Source of the DNA: JAVVHH01 sp963848035
GTDB lineage: Bacteria; Pseudomonadota; Alphaproteobacteria; Acetobacterales; Acetobacteraceae
Assembly: GCA_963848035.1 (NCBI GenBank)
Contig: CAWKCD010000001.1
Span: forward strand, 4,216,001-4,280,000
Length of the DNA stretch: 64,000 nucleotides
Direction: 5' to 3'
The translations under genes and the position numbers were made by a program. Position 1 is the stretch's first letter, and each line of letters opens with the position of its first letter. This document shows, in pieces, positions 27,083 to 38,001 of this stretch. The notes beneath the pieces are model-generated. The model was given only the letters and a program-made list of their open reading frames with translations, made no database searches and was not told the origin of the DNA.

Positions 27083-28212
27083 CGTTTGCCTGGACCTCCG
27101 CTGCCACCGACGGCCCCGCCCGCGCCGGCACGATCCACACCGCCCACGGCCCGATCCCCACCCCCGTCTTCATGCCCGTCGGCACCGCCGGCACCGTCAA
27201 GGCCATGACCGCCGACCAGGTCCGCGCCACCGGCGCCACCATCATCCTCGGCAACACCTACCATCTCATGCTCCGGCCCGGCGCCGACCGCGTCGCCGCC
27301 CTCGGCGGCCTCCACCGCTTCATGGACTGGCCCGGCCCCATCCTCACCGACAGCGGCGGCTTCCAGGTCATGTCCCTCTCCGCCCTGCGCACCATGAACG
27401 AGGACGGCGTCACCTTCCGCTCCCATCTCGACGGCAGCGAACACCGCCTGACCCCCGAGATCGCCACCCAAATCCAGCACAAGCTCGACGCCACCATCAC
27501 CATGGCCTTCGACGAATGCATCAAGCTCCCCGCGAGTGACGCCGACGTCGAAGCCAGCATGGAACGCTCCATGCGCTGGGCCGCCCGCTCCCGCGCCGCC
27601 TTCATCCCCCGCCCCGGCTACGCCCAATTCGGCATCGTCCAAGGCGGCATCGACCCCGCCCTCCGCCGCCGCTCCGCCGAAGCACTGCTCGAAATCGGCT
27701 TCGAAGGCTACGCCATCGGCGGCCTCGCCGTCGGCGAAGGCCAGGCCGCCATGTTCGACACCATCGAAGCCACCATCCCCCACCTCCCCGCCGGCCAGCC
27801 CCGCTACCTCATGGGCGTCGGCACCCCCGACGACCTCGTCGGCGCCGTCCAGCGCGGCATCGACATGTTCGACTGCGTCATGCCCACCCGCGCCGGCCGC
27901 ACCGCCCGCGCCTACACCAGCGCCGGCCCCCTCAACCTCCGCAACGCCCGCCACGCCGACGACGCCTCCGCCCTCGACCCCGCCTGCCGCTGCACCGCCT
28001 GCACCCGCCACACCCGCGCCTACCTCCACCACCTCTTCCGCGCCGGCGAGATGCTCGGCCCCATGCTGCTCACCGCCCACAACATCACCTACTACCAGGA
28101 CCTGATGCGCGGCCTCCGCGATGCCATATGCCACGGCGACCTCGACTCCCACGCCGCCGCCCTGCGCGCCGCCTGGACCGCCGGAGAACCAGCCATGAGC
28201 GACCCCGAATGA
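27079..28212 (+). CDS. tgt: tRNA-guanine transglycosylase
   Basis: Tgt exchanges G34 of tRNAs with GUN anticodons for preQ1. The 377-residue TIM-barrel enzyme has LTDSGGFQVMSL (general acid/base Asp), FGIVQGGI and GLAVGEG (substrate pocket), FDCVMPTRAGR (nucleophilic Asp), and the zinc site CRCTACTRHTRAYLHHLF. The ATG overlaps the queA stop (ATGA) and its stop overlaps queF. Full length and undamaged, in contrast to queA next door. Confidence 0.97.
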   Translation: MTFAWTSAATDGPARAGTIHTAHGPIPTPVFMPVGTAGTVKAMTADQVRATGATIILGNTYHLMLRPGADRVAALGGLHRFMDWPGPILTDSGGFQVMSLSALRTMNEDGVTFRSHLDGSEHRLTPEIATQIQHKLDATITMAFDECIKLPASDADVEASMERSMRWAARSRAAFIPRPGYAQFGIVQGGIDPALRRRSAEALLEIGFEGYAIGGLAVGEGQAAMFDTIEATIPHLPAGQPRYLMGVGTPDDLVGAVQRGIDMFDCVMPTRAGRTARAYTSAGPLNLRNARHADDASALDPACRCTACTRHTRAYLHHLFRAGEMLGPMLLTAHNITYYQDLMRGLRDAICHGDLDSHAAALRAAWTAGEPAMSDPE

Positions 28213-28653
28213 ACGACCTCGCCGACCTCACCCAACTCGGCCGCCCCACCCCCCAACCCGAATCCCCCGACCAGGCCGTCCTCGAGCGCGTCCCCAATCC
28301 GCAGCCCGGCGCCCACTACCTCGTCCGCTTCACCGCCCCCGAATTCACCTCCCTCTGCCCCCTCACCGGCCAGCCCGACTTCGCCCACATCGTCCTCGAC
28401 TACATCCCCGCCGGCTGGATCGTCGAAAGCAAATCCCTCAAGCTCTACCTCGCCAGCTTCCGCAATCACGGCGCCTTCCACGAAGCCTGCACCATGCAGA
28501 TCGCCGAGCGCATCCGCACCCTGCTCGACCCCGTCTGGCTCCGCATCGGCGCCTACTGGTATCCCCGCGGCGGCATCCCGATCGACGTCTTCTGGCAGAC
28601 CGCGGCGCCCCCCGCCGGCGTCTGGATCCCCGACCAAGGCGTCGCCCCCTACC

Positions 28654-28667
<14 letters not shown>
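28209..28667 (+). CDS. queF: NADPH-dependent 7-cyano-7-deazaguanine (preQ0) reductase
   Basis: QueF reduces the nitrile of preQ0 to the amine preQ1. The 152-residue protein is the short, unimodular type. SLCPLTGQPDFA carries the nucleophilic Cys that forms the thioimide; ESKSLKLYLASFRNHGAFHE is the QueF signature with NADPH-binding residues, broken here only by strand turns. Placed between tgt and queG with overlapping starts, it lets the cell use imported preQ0 as well as preQ1. Confidence 0.95.
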
Positions 28668-31093
<2,426 letters not shown>

Positions 31094-31097
<4 letters not shown>

Positions 31098-31303
31098 TGC
31101 GCCTGCAGAAACGCAGCTTCAGCCTCGCCGCCCACCGCACCAGCGTCGCCCTCGAACCCGAATTCTGGGACGCCCTCGAACAGATCGCCGCCGCCCGCGG
31201 CCTCGTCCTCTCCGCCCTGGTCAGCGAACTCGACGCCGACCGCCTCCCCGAACAGGCCCTCGCCTCCACGCTGAGAATTTTCGCGCTTCGTCACCGCCCT
31301 TAA
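31094..31303 (+). CDS. Ribbon-helix-helix domain protein
   Basis: A 69-residue basic protein. KRSFSLAAHRTSVALEPEF forms the basic beta-strand region and WDALEQIAAARGLVLSALV the two helices of a ribbon-helix-helix fold, so it may bind DNA as a dimer. Such short RHH proteins often sit downstream of fumC in alphaproteobacteria, but their targets are unknown. Two adjacent ATG codons (31094, 31097) are possible; the first overlaps the fumC stop by 4 bp. Confidence 0.75.
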
Positions 31304-31378
31304 CCGTTTGGAAAGACTCAGCGAGCCATTCTCCTTTTCACGGCCGATAAAGTTGCCGCTCGGGAAGGATAAACTCCA

Positions 31379-31585
31379 ATGACGCCCAACCTCTTCAAGA
31401 TGTCGCCTGCCGCCGCCCTCATCTGCCCGCCCGGCGCGCGCTTCAGCCCGCTCATCCTCGCCGACCGCCTGATCAGCCTCGCCCAGGAGGCCGACCGCGC
31501 CGGCTACCGCGCCAGCGCCGACCGCCTCATCGGCCTCGCCTACGCCGTCCTGGACGACGAAGGCGAACAGAGCGCCGCCGCCTGA
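31379..31585 (+). CDS. Hypothetical protein, 68 aa
   Basis: Starts at ATG 31379 with GGGAAGGA about 10 bases upstream. The product has a mostly helical, Ala/Leu-rich core (ILADRLISLAQEADRAGY, ASADRLIGLAYAVLDDE) resembling small conserved alphaproteobacterial proteins of unknown function. No signal peptide or motif is evident. It follows the RHH gene by 75 bp and may share its transcript. Confidence 0.6.
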   Translation: MTPNLFKMSPAAALICPPGARFSPLILADRLISLAQEADRAGYRASADRLIGLAYAVLDDEGEQSAAA

Positions 31586-31595
31586 ACCAAGCCGC

Positions 31596-31617
31596 GTAGG
31601 GTGGCTGCAACCCACCA
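31596..31617. repeat. Small GGTGG...CCACC hairpin repeat, copy 1
   Basis: GTAGGGTGGCTGCAACCCACC contains GGTGG/CCACC arms. A related copy is at 32141-32160, so the pair flanks the hypothetical gene between them. It resembles the GTAGGGTGGGTT-type palindromes scattered in many proteobacterial intergenic regions. Confidence 0.5.
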
Positions 31618-31669
31618 CCCCCAAACGCAAAGCTTGACACCGACAGGAAAGAATCCCCAACTCCGCCGC

Positions 31670-32134
31670 ATGCCGGACGACACCACCCGCCATCTCGCGC
31701 TGCTCGACGAACTCGCTGAGATCGGCATGGTCCTCGCCCGTCGCCTGGTGAACCTACCGCCGATGCCGAAGCAGGACCCCGTCCGCGACCTCGAGATCGC
31801 CAGCCGCGTCGTCCGCCGCTCCATCCTCTTCTACCACCTGCTCAAAGAGGGACGCCTCCCCTATCCGAAGGCCCCCGCCCCCGAGCGGGAACCAGCCGAC
31901 CGGGCCATCGGCACCGGCACTGGCCTGAGCGATGACCGCACCCGCCTCGACCGCCTCGATGATCTCGACGACATCGCCGGCCCGTTCCAGGCCGTCGTCG
32001 CCAGCATCGTCCAGGACATCCAAACCGCCCTCGGCACCTGCCACTACCCCGCCGACCAGGAAGCCCTCGTCCTGGACATCGTCAACCGCCGCCTCCCGAT
32101 CCGCCACGAAGCCGACCAGTCCGACCTGAACTAA
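31670..32134 (+). CDS. Hypothetical protein, 154 aa
   Basis: From ATG 31670, the protein is acidic and mostly helical. HLALLDELAEIGMVLARRL opens it, followed by IASRVVRRSILFYHLLKEG and an Asp-rich stretch (DDRTRLDRLDDLDDIAGPF). I recognise no family. An in-frame ATG at 31601 would extend it through a region that contains the palindromic repeat, so the later start is preferred. It is flanked by two related hairpin repeats. Confidence 0.6.
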   Translation: MPDDTTRHLALLDELAEIGMVLARRLVNLPPMPKQDPVRDLEIASRVVRRSILFYHLLKEGRLPYPKAPAPEREPADRAIGTGTGLSDDRTRLDRLDDLDDIAGPFQAVVASIVQDIQTALGTCHYPADQEALVLDIVNRRLPIRHEADQSDLN

Positions 32135-32140
32135 CCACAA

Positions 32141-32178
32141 TCGGGTGGCTGAACCCCACCAACCCGAACCCGAACCCG
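32141..32178. repeat. Hairpin repeat copy 2 plus short AACCCG tandem
   Basis: TCGGGTGGCTGAACCCCACC (32141-32160) is a second version of the palindrome at 31596. It runs directly into three AACCCG units (32161-32178) and further C-rich, A-rich sequence to about 32202. No gene is visible in the 114 bp between 32135 and 32248. Confidence 0.5.
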
Positions 32179-32248
32179 CAACCCCAAACCAAAACCCGAA
32201 CCTTCCCCCCGCCAAAGCCCCCCGGCCTTGGCGCCAAGACTCATGCGG

Positions 32249-32698
32249 TCACTTCGAATCCGCTCGCAGCCACGTCTGGCTCCGCCCGATCAGCCCCCCC
32301 AGGATCGACCCCCGCACCACCAGCTTGCGCCCCTCATCCGTCACCCGGACCGACGCGCGATACGTATCCCCCGTCTCCGGATCCAGGATCTCCCCCCCGC
32401 TCCATCCCCCGTCGCCATCCGCCCGCAGCCCCCGGATGATGTCGAGTCCCTGCACCTTCTTCCCGTGCCGGTCCCCGCTGCACTTCTCGCAAACCGCCGC
32501 CGCCTTCGCCGGGTCGAAGATCTTCTCCACCCGGCCATACAAGGCCCCGTCCCGCTCGAAGATCCGGACCAACGCCCGCGACTCCCCGCTATGGTCGTCC
32601 ACCGATCGCCACAGCCCGGCCGGCCCGTCCCCCTGCGCCCAAACGCCGCACGCCAGCAGCGACAGCGTGATCGTCAGAACCACCAGCCGATTGATCAT
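32249..32698 (-). CDS. DUF2147 domain-containing secreted protein
   Basis: The 149-residue protein has a signal peptide (MINRLVVLTITLSLLACGVWA) and the DUF2147 beta-barrel: GLWRSVDDHSGESRALVRIF, LYGRVEKIFDP, and GGEILDPETGDTY. CEKCSGD adds a CxxC often seen in the family. DUF2147 proteins are periplasmic and resemble lipid-binding barrels, but no activity is established. The IS110 element begins about 10 bp upstream of its start, so its native promoter or its link to the upstream AsmA gene has been displaced. Confidence 0.85.
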   Translation of the reverse strand: MINRLVVLTITLSLLACGVWAQGDGPAGLWRSVDDHSGESRALVRIFERDGALYGRVEKIFDPAKAAAVCEKCSGDRHGKKVQGLDIIRGLRADGDGGWSGGEILDPETGDTYRASVRVTDEGRKLVVRGSILGGLIGRSQTWLRADSK

Positions 32699-32719
32699 GC
32701 CGCCCTACCGATGAGTTGC

Positions 32720-32935
32720 TGCGCGAGCAGTGCCTGACGTCGCGGTCCTGTTCTGTCAGGATCACGGCGCGGCGGCGGTGCCGGGATGGTTTTCATGCTG
32801 GCTGCCCTGGATGGCTCAGGAGGTAGATCCCCCGGCACCGCCACACCGTCTTGACCGCTGATTAGGCTCTGCGAACCATCGCTGTGTAGGGCGACGACGG
32901 CACAGGCGGAACGCCCACCCTCAACACGCCAGGAG
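32720..32935 (+). ncRNA. Candidate IS110 bridge RNA in the left non-coding end
   Basis: In IS110-group elements the non-coding end upstream of the recombinase encodes a bridge RNA that pairs with target and donor DNA. This region holds a 6-bp stem CCTGAC/GTCAGG (32733-32738 with 32755-32760) and a perfect 12-bp stem GGCGGTGCCGGG/CCCGGCACCGCC (32774-32785 with 32831-32842) closing a 45-nt loop, as expected for a binding-loop hairpin. A third, weaker pairing CCGTC/GACGG (32847-32851 with 32895-32899) follows. Its transcription and guide pairing are inferred. Confidence 0.5.
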
Positions 32936-32940
32936 GCGCC

Positions 32941-34119
32941 ATGCGGATCAGTGTCGGAATCGATATCGCCAAGGAAATCCACTGGGTCACGGCACAGGAC
33001 GCCGACGGCGTCCTGCTGCTCGACCGCAAGCTGTTCAACACGCCAGCCGACATCGCGGCACTCGCCGATGCGCTGGGCGCTCTCGGCGGCACTGTCCGCA
33101 TCGGTCTCGATGTCGTCGGCGGCATCGCGGGCTTGGTCGAAGCCATGCTGGCCGCAGCCGGCTTCAATCTCGTCCACGTGCCAGGATTGGCCGTCAACCG
33201 TGCGCGTCAGGCCACCGTGGGCGGCGAAAACAAGTCCGATCCGCGCGACGCCCGCACCATCGCCGACCAGGTGCGAACCCGGTCCGACCTGCGCCGGATC
33301 GAGCCAGCGACAGAGCTCAACATCGAGATCAGGCTGTTGTCCGGCCGGCGACGCGATCTGGTCGATGCCCAAACCCAGCGGCTGTCGCGCATGCACGACT
33401 TGCTCGTGGGCATCTTCCCGGGCTTGGAAGCCTGCCTCGACCTCAAGACCAAAGGGCCGCTGCACCTGCTGACGCGATACGTCACGCCGGCAGAGCTGCG
33501 CACCGCCGGCAAGAAGCGGGTCGTGCGCCATCTTCAGGCCGCGGCCGGGCTGCCGCATGTCGAGGCACTGGCCGATCGCGCGCTGGTGGCCGCGGCCGCT
33601 CAAGCCATCGCCGTGCCGGCCGAGCAGATGACCGCGCGCTTGATCCGCGAGCTCGCCGTCGAGGCCTTGGCCAGCCGCGCCCGGCTCATCGAGATCGATC
33701 GCGAACTGGAGGCGCTGCTCGAACGCCACCCTGATGCGGCCCTCATCCGCAGCCTGCCCGGAATGGGGGTCGTCTTGACGGCAGAGTTCATCGCCGAGGC
33801 CGGCAATCTCTCGCGCTTCCGCTCCGCCGATGCCCTGGCTTCGGCCGCCGGCATGGCACCCGTCCTGCGCCAATCCGGCCGAATCCGCTTCCTGCGACGA
33901 CCCAACGGCGGCAACAAGGGCCTCAAACGCGTCTTCTACCAGTCGGCTTTCTGCTCGCTCAGCCACCAAGACAGCCGGGCCTTCTACGACCGCAAACGGC
34001 GCGAAGGTAAACGCCACCACACCGCTGTGATCGCCCTCGCCCGCCGACGCGTGAACGTCCTCTGGGCAGTCGTCCATTCCCGACAGCCCTTCCAATCCGG
34101 ATTCAAAACGACAGCTTAA
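32941..34119 (+). CDS. IS110-family recombinase (DEDD transposase)
   Basis: The 392-residue enzyme has an N-terminal RuvC-like domain with acidic residues at D8 (GIDIAK), D57 (GLDVVGG, Asp where many relatives have Glu), D100 and D103 (KSDPRDART). A coiled-coil linker is followed by the C-terminal Tnp domain: LPGMGVVLTAEFIAEAGN, FRSADALASAAGMAP and RQSGR, whose Ser312 is the expected nucleophile. It should recombine element ends with a target guided by the bridge RNA. GGAGG lies 4-8 bases before the ATG. The frame is intact, so the element may be active. Confidence 0.93.
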   Translation: MRISVGIDIAKEIHWVTAQDADGVLLLDRKLFNTPADIAALADALGALGGTVRIGLDVVGGIAGLVEAMLAAAGFNLVHVPGLAVNRARQATVGGENKSDPRDARTIADQVRTRSDLRRIEPATELNIEIRLLSGRRRDLVDAQTQRLSRMHDLLVGIFPGLEACLDLKTKGPLHLLTRYVTPAELRTAGKKRVVRHLQAAAGLPHVEALADRALVAAAAQAIAVPAEQMTARLIRELAVEALASRARLIEIDRELEALLERHPDAALIRSLPGMGVVLTAEFIAEAGNLSRFRSADALASAAGMAPVLRQSGRIRFLRRPNGGNKGLKRVFYQSAFCSLSHQDSRAFYDRKRREGKRHHTAVIALARRRVNVLWAVVHSRQPFQSGFKTTA

Positions 34120-34161
34120 CTCATCCATTAGGCTGCCTCCTGCCCCCTCATCCCGCCGAGA

Positions 34162-37098
34162 TCAAGGCCGCTCGGCAAGCCACCGCGAAACCCCCGCCAA
34201 CTCCGGCGTCCGCGCCGGCGCACCCGCCGGCCCGGTAAGCCGCGCCGAAACCTCCGGCAGCCCCGCCCCCGGCCGTAACGTCAGCCGCCCATCCAGCGTC
34301 CCGCCGAGCAGCTCGATCGTCCCCGCCATCGTCGCCCCGCCCGACCCCGTCTCCCCCGACGCCCGCACCGTCACCACCCCGCGCTGCGCCTCGAACGGGA
34401 TCTGCAGCGCCGGAAATGCCGTGCTCCCCCCGCCCAGCGCGGTCCGCAGCCCGGCCGTCATCAGCGCCGCCGTCGGACTGGCCAACGCCGCCTGCGCCGC
34501 ACCCAGGTCGAACCCGGCGATCGTCGCCGTCTGCAACCCGATCGTCCCATGCCCGCCCACCGTCGCCACCAGCGCCGCCGGGCTATAACCCTCCGCCGTC
34601 AGCGCCATCTCCGCCTGCAGCACGCCGGACGTCACGTCCAGCGTCCCCCCGAACAGCGGCCCGGTGATCGCCACGTCCTGCGCCTTGCCGCGCAGCGACA
34701 TCTGCGGCTTCTCCCCGATGCTGAGCTGCACCTCCCCCGAGACCGTCCCCCCCGACAGCTTCGCCGACACGTTCCGCGCCGCCAGCGTCCCCCCCGACAG
34801 CGACAGATCCGCCGCCAGCCCCGAAACCGATGGCGCCAGCCCCAGCAACACCTCGTCCGCCTCGAGATGCACGCTGGCATCCCCCTGCAGCAGCCACCCC
34901 AACGGCAGCGGCTCCGGCGAGTTCGCATACGGCAACGGCAACGGCAGCGTCTCCGCCCGGATCCGCCCCGTGACGCTATGCCCCGCGAGCGAAAGCTGCC
35001 CCGTCGCCCGCAGCGATCCCGCAATCAGCTCCAACCCGGTCAGGTCTAGCCGCCCCGGCACCCGGTTCGCCTGCGCGATCACCGAAAACGACCCGTCCCC
35101 CAGCCACAACGCCGTGCCCGCCACCCCCAGCTGCTCCAGCAACCGCGGCGCCCCCGGATGATGCAGCGTCACCGGCCCCGACCACCGCCGCGCCGGCACG
35201 TTGATCACCGGCTGCAGCTCCGCGCGGATGTCGTTGACCTCCAACGTCGCCCGCGCCGCCAGCGCCTCCGGCGGCCCCGACAGCTGGATCAGCAAACTCG
35301 CCGGCCCCCGCAGCATCCCCGGCGTCGCGATCAGCTCGTCCGGCAGGAACCCGCGGATCGGCGACACGTCCTGCGTCGCCAGCTCAAGCCGCCCCTCCGA
35401 AACCCGTCCGCCCTCCCCCAGCGTGCCCGACGCCGCGGCATGCACCCCCAGCGCCGTCGCCTCCAGCCGCCGCAGCGTCAGTCGCCCCGCCTCGCTCTGC
35501 GCATCGACCGACACCGGCCCGAACTCCGCCCCCCGCCAAGCCGCCTTGCGCACCTGCAGCTTCACGTCCGCATCGAACCCGGCCCCCGCCAGCATCCGGT
35601 TCAGATCCGCGAACGCCGCGTCCGGCGCCGCCAACACCCCCATATCCGGCAAATACGGATCCAGCAGCAGCCGATCCAGCGACAGCCCCGCGCTGATCCC
35701 CAGCCGCGGCCCGAACCGCACCGCCAGCCCACCCTCCGCCGCAGCCCCGTCCAGCAACCCCTTCACGTCGGTGAACGAGAGCTGCGCCGGGTCCACCGCC
35801 ACCTTCGCCGTCACGTTGGCCGTCCGCAGCGCCCCCGCCGGGATCGGATGCAGCAGCGCCGGCGCGAACGGCTCGAGCCACCGCAACGTCGCCCGCAGGT
35901 CCGGCGCGATCAGCCCGGCTACCCCCTCGAACAACACGCCCGGCCGCCCCCGCGGGAACCGTCCCTGCAGCGACAGCTTCGCCTCCCCCGGCAGCAGCGC
36001 CGTCATCTCCCGCACCGAGACGCCGTTGCCGTCGATGTCGAACGCGCTGCGCACCTGCCGGATCGTCCCGCCCGCCAGCGTGGCCGCCTCTGCCGAAAGG
36101 TCGATCCCCGTCGTGATCGCAGGCTTCGCCGACTGCGCCGCCCGCAGCACCACCGGCACCCAGGCGTCCAGGTCCAGCCGCCCCGCGCTGAGCGCCAGGT
36201 CCAGCCGCACATCCGGCTGCACCCGCAGCGCCACCGCGCCCCGCGCCGGCGATCCCCCGATCTCCAGCGCCAACTCGTCCGCCACCGCCAGCCCGGCCGC
36301 CGCCGAAAGCCGCCCATCCCCCCGCCAGGCCACCGCCGGCGCCGGCATCACCTGCGACAGGTCCGGCCCCCGCGCCGCCACCCGGCCCGACAACCCGCCA
36401 TCCTCGCCCACCGTCCCCGAGAACGTCCCCCCGGTGTCCCGCAGCCGCCCCTGCCCATCGAGGCTAACGTCCAGCGGCGCCGCCCCGTCCCGCCCGGGCC
36501 GCCCCAGCCGAGACGTGAAGCGCCACGACAACCCGAAGATCTTCGTCATCCCCGACGCCGACAGCGTCCCGGTATCCGGATCCGACCCCAGCGACGCGTC
36601 GATGTCGCTCAGCACCAGGTCCCCCACCTGCAGCCGGCTCTCCTCCACCCGCGCCTGCAGCCCCGTCAGCCAAGCCGGCGGCCGCCGGCTCACCGCCCCC
36701 GCCGGCGGCGGCCACGGCAGCCGCAGGTCCGCCCCCCGCAGCGTCAGCTCCCGCGCATCCACCCGCCCGCCCAACAGCGGCCCCAACGCCACCCGCAGCC
36801 GCAACTCGTGCGCCGCCATCACCACCCCATCCCCGGCATCGTTCACCTTCAACGACGACGCCGTCAGGATCGGCTGCGGCAGCAGATGCAGCGTGATGTC
36901 GCCGTTGATCTCCACCGGCCGCCCGATCCCGGCCGCCACCAGCGACGCGATGCTGCCCCGGTACCGGTTCCAATCCAGCATCCCCGGGAGGATCCAGATC
37001 ACCGCGACGGCCAGCGTGATCACCGCAGCCAGGACGACGAGAACGATGCGCCCGGCCCGCCCGCTGCGCGGACCGCTCTGGACGGAGGAGGTGGACAC
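34162..37098 (-). CDS. AsmA family protein
   Basis: A 978-residue inner-membrane-anchored protein of the AsmA/TamB-like group, thought to help move lipids towards the outer membrane or keep envelope lipid balance. One N-terminal membrane segment (GRIVLVVLAAVITLAVAVIWILP is cut here by family numbering) is followed by the AsmA block DWNRYRGSIASLVAAGIGR and GDITLHLLPQPILTASSLKV. A very long periplasmic beta-rich repeat region follows, ending in an AsmA_2-like domain (MAGTIELLGGTLDGRLTL). It is transcribed divergently from the DjlA-like gene over about 60 bp. Confidence 0.87.
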   Translation of the reverse strand: MSTSSVQSGPRSGRAGRIVLVVLAAVITLAVAVIWILPGMLDWNRYRGSIASLVAAGIGRPVEINGDITLHLLPQPILTASSLKVNDAGDGVVMAAHELRLRVALGPLLGGRVDARELTLRGADLRLPWPPPAGAVSRRPPAWLTGLQARVEESRLQVGDLVLSDIDASLGSDPDTGTLSASGMTKIFGLSWRFTSRLGRPGRDGAAPLDVSLDGQGRLRDTGGTFSGTVGEDGGLSGRVAARGPDLSQVMPAPAVAWRGDGRLSAAAGLAVADELALEIGGSPARGAVALRVQPDVRLDLALSAGRLDLDAWVPVVLRAAQSAKPAITTGIDLSAEAATLAGGTIRQVRSAFDIDGNGVSVREMTALLPGEAKLSLQGRFPRGRPGVLFEGVAGLIAPDLRATLRWLEPFAPALLHPIPAGALRTANVTAKVAVDPAQLSFTDVKGLLDGAAAEGGLAVRFGPRLGISAGLSLDRLLLDPYLPDMGVLAAPDAAFADLNRMLAGAGFDADVKLQVRKAAWRGAEFGPVSVDAQSEAGRLTLRRLEATALGVHAAASGTLGEGGRVSEGRLELATQDVSPIRGFLPDELIATPGMLRGPASLLIQLSGPPEALAARATLEVNDIRAELQPVINVPARRWSGPVTLHHPGAPRLLEQLGVAGTALWLGDGSFSVIAQANRVPGRLDLTGLELIAGSLRATGQLSLAGHSVTGRIRAETLPLPLPYANSPEPLPLGWLLQGDASVHLEADEVLLGLAPSVSGLAADLSLSGGTLAARNVSAKLSGGTVSGEVQLSIGEKPQMSLRGKAQDVAITGPLFGGTLDVTSGVLQAEMALTAEGYSPAALVATVGGHGTIGLQTATIAGFDLGAAQAALASPTAALMTAGLRTALGGGSTAFPALQIPFEAQRGVVTVRASGETGSGGATMAGTIELLGGTLDGRLTLRPGAGLPEVSARLTGPAGAPARTPELAGVSRWLAERP

Positions 37099-37160
37099 GA
37101 TTTTGAGCGCTCCGGTGCACGCGTTTCCCGAACCGGGGAAAGCGGACTAACCTGAGACCT

Positions 37161-37928
37161 ATGAGCTATTGGGGCAAGTTGCTCGGCGGCATCGCCGGTT
37201 TCGCGGTCGGCGGCCCAGTGGGCGCCATGGTTGGCGCCGCACTCGGACACGCGGCCGATGGTGGCCAGATTCCACGCATGAGCTTTGGCGACTCGCCGTT
37301 GAACCCGGCCCGCCTTGCCTCCCTCCTCGGCGGCAAGCAGCAGCTCTTCGCCGTCGGCGTCGTCGTCCTCTCCGCCAAGCTCGCCAAGATCGACGGCCCG
37401 GTCGTCCGCCAGGAGATCGACGCCTTCAAGCGCATGTTCCGCATCCCCCCCGAGTCGGTCCGCGACATCGGCCGCCTGTTCGACCAGGCCCGCGACAGCG
37501 CCGAAGGCTGGGAGCCCTACGCGCAGCAGATCGGCGACGCCTTCGCCGACAACCGCGGCCTGCTCGAAGACGTGCTCGGCGCCCTCTTCGCCATCGCCCG
37601 CGCCGACAAGCCGCTCACCATCTCCGAACACGAGATGCTCCGCCGCATCCACCGCCTCTTCGGCCTCGACAACATGGCCTGGGACCAGGCCAGCGGCGCC
37701 ACCACCCGCCCCGCCGTCCCGATCGACGACCCCTACGCCGTCCTCGGCAAGGAGCGCGCCGCCACCGACGCCGAACTCCGCCAAGCCTGGCTCCGCCTCA
37801 TCCGCGAGAACCACCCCGACACGCTCGCCTCCAAAGGCGTCACCCCCGACTTCATCGCCAAGGCCAGCGAGAAAGTCGCCCGCGCCAACGCCGCCTGGGA
37901 CCGCATCAAACGGGAACGCGGCCTCTAA
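37161..37928 (+). CDS. djlA: DjlA-like protein: TerB and J domains
   Basis: The 255-residue protein starts with a Gly-rich hydrophobic segment (LLGGIAGFAVGGPVGAMVGAALG) that may associate with the membrane. A TerB-like helical domain follows (about residues 55-165, FAVGVVVLSAKLAKIDGPV, LFAIARADKPLTISEHEM) and then a C-terminal J domain with the catalytic NHPDTL that stimulates DnaK. This order is that of DjlA co-chaperones. It ends 73 bp before the RNase P RNA. Confidence 0.88.
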   Translation: MSYWGKLLGGIAGFAVGGPVGAMVGAALGHAADGGQIPRMSFGDSPLNPARLASLLGGKQQLFAVGVVVLSAKLAKIDGPVVRQEIDAFKRMFRIPPESVRDIGRLFDQARDSAEGWEPYAQQIGDAFADNRGLLEDVLGALFAIARADKPLTISEHEMLRRIHRLFGLDNMAWDQASGATTRPAVPIDDPYAVLGKERAATDAELRQAWLRLIRENHPDTLASKGVTPDFIAKASEKVARANAAWDRIKRERGL

Positions 37929-38001
37929 CCGCGCCGGCCATGGGACAGCATGGGAAATCATCTCCCTTGACCCGGCCCCCGATAAATTCCAAACCCCCCA
38001 C

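Larger units (their letters stand above)
32706..34130 (+). mobile_element. IS110-family insertion sequence
   Basis: The element has one recombinase gene (32941-34119), a long non-coding left end (about 230 bp) and almost no right end beyond the stop. GATGAGTT (32710-32717) and AACTCATC (34118-34125) form an 8-bp inverted repeat near the two ends; the right copy overlaps the recombinase stop codon. No target duplication is evident, as expected for IS110. It sits between two co-directional minus-strand genes, AsmA-like and DUF2147. Exact ends are uncertain by about 10 bp. Confidence 0.8.

Noticed and set aside
32161..32202. AACCCG tandem as a telomere-like or origin element
   Set aside because: Only three exact units in C-rich low-complexity sequence, with no DnaA boxes or partition genes nearby.
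34162..37155. Long + strand frames of about 650 residues opposite the AsmA-like gene
   Set aside because: They are Arg/Pro/Ser-rich, match no family and mirror the codon pattern of the real minus-strand gene; high GC makes such shadows common.
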